This document shows positions 59,625-64,000 of a stretch of 64,000 bases of DNA, in pieces. Position 1 is the stretch's first letter, and every line of letters starts with the position of its first letter. Where the stretch lies: the NCBI GenBank assembly GCA_900764105.1, contig CAAFMS010000026.1, positions 1 through 64,000 on the forward strand. Reading direction: 5' to 3'. The translations under genes and the position numbers were made by a program. The stretch is from Clostridia bacterium. GTDB lineage: Bacteria; Bacillota; Clostridia; Christensenellales; Borkfalkiaceae. The notes below the pieces were generated by a model. The model made no database searches and was not told where the DNA came from. It saw nothing but the letters and a program-made list of their open reading frames with translations.

Positions 59625-61573
59625 TATCTTACGGTCGCTCCGTCGGGTATTTCGTTGTTTTCGGGTGATACTACGCAGACTTTTCCGTCTTTTTCGGCGC
59701 ACAATATCATTCCCTGACTTTCGACTCCGCAGAGTTTTGCGGGCTTTAAGTTGCTTACCAGAACCACCTTTTTGCCCAAAAGTTCCTCGGGTTTATAATA
59801 GTCGGCAATTCCGCTCGCGACCGTTCTCGTCTCGTCCCCGACTTTCAAGGTTAGTTTGAGCAGTTTTTTCGATTTTTCCACTTTTTCGCAAGCGGTAACC
59901 GTAGCGGTCTTAAACTCCACTTTCATAAAGTCGTCGATATTTATCTCTTCGGCTTTTTTCTCGGTTGCTTCTTCCGCTTTTTTCTCGGTTTTCGCCGCAT
60001 ATTTTTGCTTTATCTCCTCGGCCTTTTTCGATATTTCGTCGGGGTCGAGTCTCGCGAAAATTATCTCCGCGTTTTTATCCACGACGTTGCCGTCGGGGTA
60101 TAAACCGAACTCGCCCAAAGCCGCGTACTCTCTCTCTTCGCAGTTTATCTGTTTAAGTATTTTCGCCGAAGTTTCAGGCATAAACGGAGACAAAAGCGAA
60201 GAACATATCGCTATCGTTTCGGTAAGATTGTATAAAACCTCTTTAAGTCTCGGAAGTTTCGTCGGGTCTTTCGCAAGCGACCACGGCATAGTTTCGTCAA
60301 CGTATTTGTTCGCCCTGCGAAGGGTCGTAAATATGCAGTCTATCGCGTCCGCTACTCTGTAATCGTCCATAAACGAACAGACTTTTTCATAAGTTGACGC
60401 GACGGTATTTTTAAGGTCGTCGTCCACGGGGTCGGTTACTCCGCTTCTCTCGACAAGACCGTCGAAATACTTTTCGCTCATCGAAACCGTTCTCTTTACG
60501 AGATTGCCGTAAACGTTGGCGAGTTCGCCGTTGATTTTATCGGTCATTAACGACCAGCCTATAAGTCCGTCGTTGTCGTACGGCATACTGTCTAAAACGT
60601 AGTATCTCACGGCATCCGTTCCGTAAACGGAAACGAGATCGTCGGCATACATTACGTTGCCTTTCGACTTCGACATTTTACCGCCGTCCTGCAAAAGCCA
60701 CGGGTGTCCGTAAACCCTTTTCGGAAGAGGCAGACCCAAAGCCATAAGGAATATAGGCCAGTATATCGTATGAAATCTTATTATATCCTTGCCGATTATA
60801 TGAACGTCGCAAGGCCAGCACTCGTCGAAAAGTTCCGAACTGTTTCCGTCAACGTCGTAGCCGATACCCGTAATGTAGTTCGTCAACGCGTCAAGCCAGA
60901 CGTAAACGACGTGTTTAGGATCAAAATCTACGGGAATACCCCACTTAAACGAAGTCCTCGATACGCAAAGATCCTGAAGCCCCGGTAAAAGGAAATTGTT
61001 CATCATCTCGTTTTTACGGGAAACGGGATAAATAAAGTCGGGGTGAGAGTTTATATAATCGATAAGTCTCGTAGCGTACTTACTCATTTTGAAGAAATAC
61101 GCCTCTTCGTTCGCCTTTTTGACCTCGCCGCCGCAGTCGGGACATTTGCCGCCGTCAAGTTGACTTTCGGTCCAGAACGATTCGCAAGGCGTACAGTACC
61201 ACCCCTCGTAGGAACTCTTGTATATATCTCCCTGTTTGTAGAACTTGTCGAATATCTTGCGAACCTGTTTTTCGTGATACTCGTCCGTCGTTCTGATAAA
61301 TTTATCGTAGTCCACGTTTACGCATTTCCAGACGGCTTTTATCTCGTCCGAAACGGCGTCGACGTATTCTTTCGGCGTTTTCCCGAACGCCTTTGCCTTT
61401 TCCTCTATTTTCTGACCGTGTTCGTCCGTTCCGGTCTGGAAAAAGACGTCGTAGCCCTGCTTCTTTTTAAATCTCGCGATACTGTCCGCAAGTATCGCCT
61501 CGTAAGTATTGCCGATATGCGGCTTGGAAGAAGTATAGGCTATCGCCGTCGTGATATAGTATTTTTCTTTCAT
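59624..61573 (-). CDS. metG: Methionyl-tRNA synthetase
   Basis: A class I synthetase of 649 residues: HIGN (KPHIGNTYEA), zinc knuckle CTPC...CPDC, KMSKSKG, anticodon domain and a C-terminal tRNA-binding EMAP/Trbp111-type domain (VEFKTATVTACEKV and on). Start at ATG 61571-61573 (MKEKYYITTAIAY); the longer frame from 61615 crosses the predicted promoter. No ribosome site precedes the ATG. Between the two C-terminal domains is a Lys/Glu/Ala-rich linker with a repeated TEKKAEE unit. Confidence 0.95.
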   Translation of the reverse strand: MKEKYYITTAIAYTSSKPHIGNTYEAILADSIARFKKKQGYDVFFQTGTDEHGQKIEEKAKAFGKTPKEYVDAVSDEIKAVWKCVNVDYDKFIRTTDEYHEKQVRKIFDKFYKQGDIYKSSYEGWYCTPCESFWTESQLDGGKCPDCGGEVKKANEEAYFFKMSKYATRLIDYINSHPDFIYPVSRKNEMMNNFLLPGLQDLCVSRTSFKWGIPVDFDPKHVVYVWLDALTNYITGIGYDVDGNSSELFDECWPCDVHIIGKDIIRFHTIYWPIFLMALGLPLPKRVYGHPWLLQDGGKMSKSKGNVMYADDLVSVYGTDAVRYYVLDSMPYDNDGLIGWSLMTDKINGELANVYGNLVKRTVSMSEKYFDGLVERSGVTDPVDDDLKNTVASTYEKVCSFMDDYRVADAIDCIFTTLRRANKYVDETMPWSLAKDPTKLPRLKEVLYNLTETIAICSSLLSPFMPETSAKILKQINCEEREYAALGEFGLYPDGNVVDKNAEIIFARLDPDEISKKAEEIKQKYAAKTEKKAEEATEKKAEEINIDDFMKVEFKTATVTACEKVEKSKKLLKLTLKVGDETRTVASGIADYYKPEELLGKKVVLVSNLKPAKLCGVESQGMILCAEKDGKVCVVSPENNEIPDGATVR

Positions 61574-61582
61574 AGTAATTAT

Positions 61583-61611
61583 ATTATATAATAATTTCCG
61601 AGAAAAGTAAA
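61583..61611 (-). promoter_or_regulatory. Probable metG promoter with almost no leader
   Basis: Minus-strand TTTACT (61606-61611), 17 bases, TATAAT (61583-61588); nine bases to ATG, so a leader of about three bases. A second TATAAT at 61578-61583 overlaps. No T-box is present, as the space does not allow it. Confidence 0.5.
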
Positions 61612-61645
61612 ACATAAAAAGGCATTTTACCGCATAACTTGTACC

Positions 61646-62191
61646 ATGAATTTAATTTTTACGATAATTTTTCTCGTTTCGGTAGCGGTATTCGCGGTTT
61701 TCTCGCCCGACGGAGTCTTGAAAGCCGTGACCGACGGCGGCAAAAAGGCGGTTGCTTTGTCCGTAAATTTAATCGCGATTTATTCGGTATGGTCGGGAAT
61801 TTTGCAAATAGCCGAGGACTCGGGACTGATTAAAAAATTATCGAAAAGGCTTTCGCCGCTTTTAAAACGGTTGTTCAAAAACCCCGACGAAAAAACGACG
61901 GAATATCTATCCGTGAATATCGGCGCGAATATGCTCGGAATGGGCGGCATAGCGACTCCTGCGGGAATTGCCGCCACGAAGAGGCTTTGCGACTCGGGAA
62001 ATTACGACGGAGCGAACAGGCTGTTCGTACTCGCTTCGACGAGTTTACAGATTATTCCGACGACGGTTATCGCCCTTCGTCAGACTTTTTCCTCAGCCGC
62101 TCCCGCCGTGATTTTTTTACCATCTCTCCTCTCTTCTCTCGTCTGTACCGCCGTCGGACTTGCCCTTTCGTTTATTTTCGGAAAAAGATGA
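61646..62191 (+). CDS. spmA: Spore maturation protein A
   Basis: A 181-residue membrane protein of the nucleoside-recognition (Gate) family: IAIYSVWSGILQIAEDSGL and SVNIGANMLGMGGIATPAGI are the SpmA signature. With SpmB it is involved in spore-core dehydration. There is no clear ribosome site. CATAACTT (61633-61640) with an upstream ATAAA 14-15 bases away faintly resembles a sigma-E promoter. It overlaps spmB by ATGA. Confidence 0.93.
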   Translation: MNLIFTIIFLVSVAVFAVFSPDGVLKAVTDGGKKAVALSVNLIAIYSVWSGILQIAEDSGLIKKLSKRLSPLLKRLFKNPDEKTTEYLSVNIGANMLGMGGIATPAGIAATKRLCDSGNYDGANRLFVLASTSLQIIPTTVIALRQTFSSAAPAVIFLPSLLSSLVCTAVGLALSFIFGKR

Positions 62192-62703
62192 AACTCGTAT
62201 CTCTCGTTATCCCGATAGTTTTTTTGCTTGTAACGATTTTCGCCCTTTTCAAAAAGGTGAAAATTTACGATTCGTTCGCTAAGGGAGCGGCGAAAGGACT
62301 ATCTACCGTCTACTCCGTTTTTCCTTATCTCGTCGCCATTTTCGTAATGACCGAACTGTTTTCGCAAAGCGGGATTTCCGATAAATTCATAGCGTTAATT
62401 TCGCCCGTTTTCTCATTTCTGAAAATACCGTCGGAAATCGCTCCGCTCGTCGTTTTAAAACCGTTTTCTGGAGGGGGAAGTCTTGCGATGCTCAGCGATA
62501 TTTACGAAAAATACGGCGTTGACAGTTTTATTTCTCTATGCGCTTCGACGGTTTACGGCTCGTCGGAGACGATTTTTTATATCTCTGCCGTATATTTTTC
62601 CGAAGTCAAAGAAAAAAAGTTGGCGAAGCCGATTTTTATATCGCTTTCGTCAACTTTGATTTCAACTGTTTTCGCCTGCTTTATTTGCAGATTGTTTTAT
62701 TAG
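62188..62703 (+). CDS. spmB: Spore maturation protein B
   Basis: A 171-residue membrane protein starting at the ATG of the ATGA overlap with spmA; the longer frame upstream runs through spmA and is a shadow. SpmB signatures: DSFAKGAAKGLSTVYSVFPYL, VVLKPFSGGGSLAML and CASTVYGSSETIFYISAVYF. Partner of SpmA. Its stop codon overlaps the stop of the converging MFS gene by four bases, so no terminator separates them. Confidence 0.93.
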   Translation: MKLVSLVIPIVFLLVTIFALFKKVKIYDSFAKGAAKGLSTVYSVFPYLVAIFVMTELFSQSGISDKFIALISPVFSFLKIPSEIAPLVVLKPFSGGGSLAMLSDIYEKYGVDSFISLCASTVYGSSETIFYISAVYFSEVKEKKLAKPIFISLSSTLISTVFACFICRLFY

Positions 62704-64000
62704 TCTCCGACGTCGAGATGTTCGATCATTCTCTTGCTCTCCACGGGTTTGCTGTCGCCGTGTTTTACGAAAATCATAGTGATAAACGCAAGAGCAACCG
62801 CTATCGCGGCGTAATAGAACAAGGGTCTCATACTTCCCGCGAGTTCCATTATCCCGCCCGATAAAATGGGCGTTACTATCTGAGCCGCCATGGATGCCGT
62901 ATAATAATATCCCGTGTATTTTCCGACGTCGCCGCCTTTCGCAAGTTCGACGACCATCGGGAAAGAGTTTACGTTAATCGTCGCCCAGCCTACTCCCGCC
63001 AAGGCGAACAAAACGTTAAGAAGCAAGCCCGAAGAACTTTCGTTCATAAAAGTCGCCCCGAAAAATGCCGCCGCGAGCAACGCAACGCCTATTAAAATAC
63101 TCTTTTTTCTGCCGATTTTGCGAGCGAGCATACCTACGGGTATATAGGAAATTATCGCCGCGGCCTGAGCGATAAGGAGCGTTGTATTGTAGTCCTTATG
63201 CAGAACGTTCATAGCGTAAAGCGAGTACTTTGACGTAACCGCGTTGTAGCCTATGTACCAAAGGGCAACCGAACAAAGTATCAGAATAAGGCTTGCAAGT
63301 TCCGATTTTGTAAGTTTTTTGTGCGAAGAAAGGTCTGTTTCCGCCTCTTCTTCCGTTTCGAGACCGTCTGCAACCGAGTTTCTCTCCATTTCTTCAACCC
63401 ATTTCGGTTCTCTGACCTTCCATATAAACATCAGAAGTCCGAATACCATCACGAGACACACCGCTCCTATAAACGGCGTGTAACTCATAAGTTGGTTGAA
63501 CGTCTTGCCCGTTTTAAATACTATTCCGAGTACCAGAACGAGCATACCGCCCGCCGTACCCATAAGGTTTATTATAGCGTTCGCCTGCGACCTTAAAGGC
63601 TTTTCGGTAACGTCCGGCATCAGCGCGACCGCTGGCGAACGGAAAGTCGCCATCGCGAAAAGCGTAATCAAAAGCAAAAAGGAAAAAAGAACGAGCGTTA
63701 CGGGATTTTCGGTCGTTTTCTCGTGAGCATACGCGCTGACTGACGGCGTTACGAGGTTTTTATAAGCGTTCGTAACGGAATCGACCTTGTTGCCGTCGGC
63801 GTCTTTATATACCGTCTTTCCGTTCTCGGTTTGAGCGGTAAGTACTTTATAAGTCTTAGTCGCTCTATCGTAAGCGTACGCCGTTTCGGGTTTGGAATGG
63901 TCGATATTATATTCGGCGTTTATATTCGAAAACCACTGCTTCGCTTTCGACTGTTCCTCTTCCGTTAAGTCTTTATAGAGTTTATTTGCGGTGATTTTTG
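62700..64000 (-). CDS. MFS transporter, SLC45/sugar-type, 5' part outside the window
   Basis: The frame is open to the right edge, so the gene is partial; about 433 codons are visible. From about 63700 down it has transmembrane segments with FRSPAVALMPDVTEKPLRSQ, the conserved cytoplasmic motif of bacterial SLC45-like sugar permeases, then GMLARKIGRKKS in the second half. Before it (63700-64000) the frame encodes a hydrophilic stretch of about 95 residues with tandem TYKVLTAQTENGK / TVYKDADGNK-like units, probably an extracytoplasmic loop. Substrate (a disaccharide?) is inferred. A TTG at 63677 is not the true start. Confidence 0.85.
   Translation of the reverse strand, partial: KITANKLYKDLTEEEQSKAKQWFSNINAEYNIDHSKPETAYAYDRATKTYKVLTAQTENGKTVYKDADGNKVDSVTNAYKNLVTPSVSAYAHEKTTENPVTLVLFSFLLLITLFAMATFRSPAVALMPDVTEKPLRSQANAIINLMGTAGGMLVLVLGIVFKTGKTFNQLMSYTPFIGAVCLVMVFGLLMFIWKVREPKWVEEMERNSVADGLETEEEAETDLSSHKKLTKSELASLILILCSVALWYIGYNAVTSKYSLYAMNVLHKDYNTTLLIAQAAAIISYIPVGMLARKIGRKKSILIGVALLAAAFFGATFMNESSSGLLLNVLFALAGVGWATINVNSFPMVVELAKGGDVGKYTGYYYTASMAAQIVTPILSGGIMELAGSMRPLFYYAAIAVALAFITMIFVKHGDSKPVESKRMIEHLDVGD

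Noticed and set aside
61574..61645. T-box leader before metG
   Set aside because: The intergenic space is only about 70 bases and lacks the AGGGUGGAACCGCG-type T-box and antiterminator.
61987..62187. N-terminal extension of spmB through spmA
   Set aside because: The extension is spmA in another phase and Arg-rich; the ATG at the ATGA overlap gives a normal SpmB.

Overview
The window reads as chromosomal DNA of an anaerobic, endospore-forming, Gram-positive bacterium of the Clostridia, probably an uncultured gut lineage (Christensenellales-like is my guess, not shown). Support: sporulation genes yabP, yabQ, spmA and spmB; consensus sigma-A promoters; AGGAGG-type ribosome sites; a Gram-positive LexA box; rpoZ-priA-def-fmt-rsmB-rlmN-rsgA-rpe and metG-tatD-rsmA gene orders; DUF1292 beside ruvX. 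No rRNA, tRNA, CRISPR array, prophage or transposase gene was seen. Genes are dense, mostly on the minus strand and often overlapping by 1 to 17 bases.

Layout. 1-6 kb: a methyltransferase and a membrane protein (minus), then dapA-dapB (lysine/peptidoglycan precursor synthesis) and an SOS-type promoter driving a radical SAM/DUF4130 pair predicted to act on DNA. 6-12.3 kb: an aldose-epimerase-like protein, guaA, small lipo- and membrane proteins, a chain of very small ORFs, DUF1292 and ruvX. 13-22.6 kb: one long minus-strand unit parE-parC-unknown-trkA-trkH-HAD phosphatase-nucleoside kinase. 22.8-26.7 kb: a cytidylate-kinase-like gene, class I lysS and a GH78-like glycosidase behind a perfect TTGACA-17-TATAAT promoter. 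26.7-29.4 kb: a mannose-6-phosphate isomerase/ROK kinase fusion divergent from a HAD nucleotidase, both probably leaderless. 29.8-39.5 kb: the housekeeping cluster rpe to yicC, interrupted between priA and rpoZ by a mobile element. 39.5-51 kb: ligA-pcrA, pckA, gyrA-gyrB. 51-55.8 kb: an M50 protease, a Ppx/GppA protein, divIC-yabQ-yabP, a PTS IIC-like protein and a phosphoesterase. 55.9-64 kb: two back-to-back mobile elements, an unknown Cys-containing protein, rsmA-rSAM-tatD-metG, spmA-spmB, and a sugar-type MFS gene cut by the window edge.

The most unusual content is non-coding. A family of about 280-bp TA-bounded elements (four complete, one partial) folds as an outer stem enclosing two hairpins, a three-way junction. 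The stems differ in sequence between copies yet still pair within each copy. Two copies abut and share one TA, and two copies supply the stop codon or C-terminal codons of a neighbouring gene. A second, REP-like GC-rich palindrome (GGGACGTCGGGGCGCCGTCCC type) occurs six times.

Other points of interest are the paired LexA boxes around the radical SAM promoter, the kinase/isomerase fusion, a Tyr/Gly-rich linker in PcrA, a double CxxCxxC tail on DUF1292, a terminator hairpin that contains the yabP ribosome site, and a long yabQ/divIC out-of-frame overlap. All family names come from recognising sequence motifs by eye; no database search was made.
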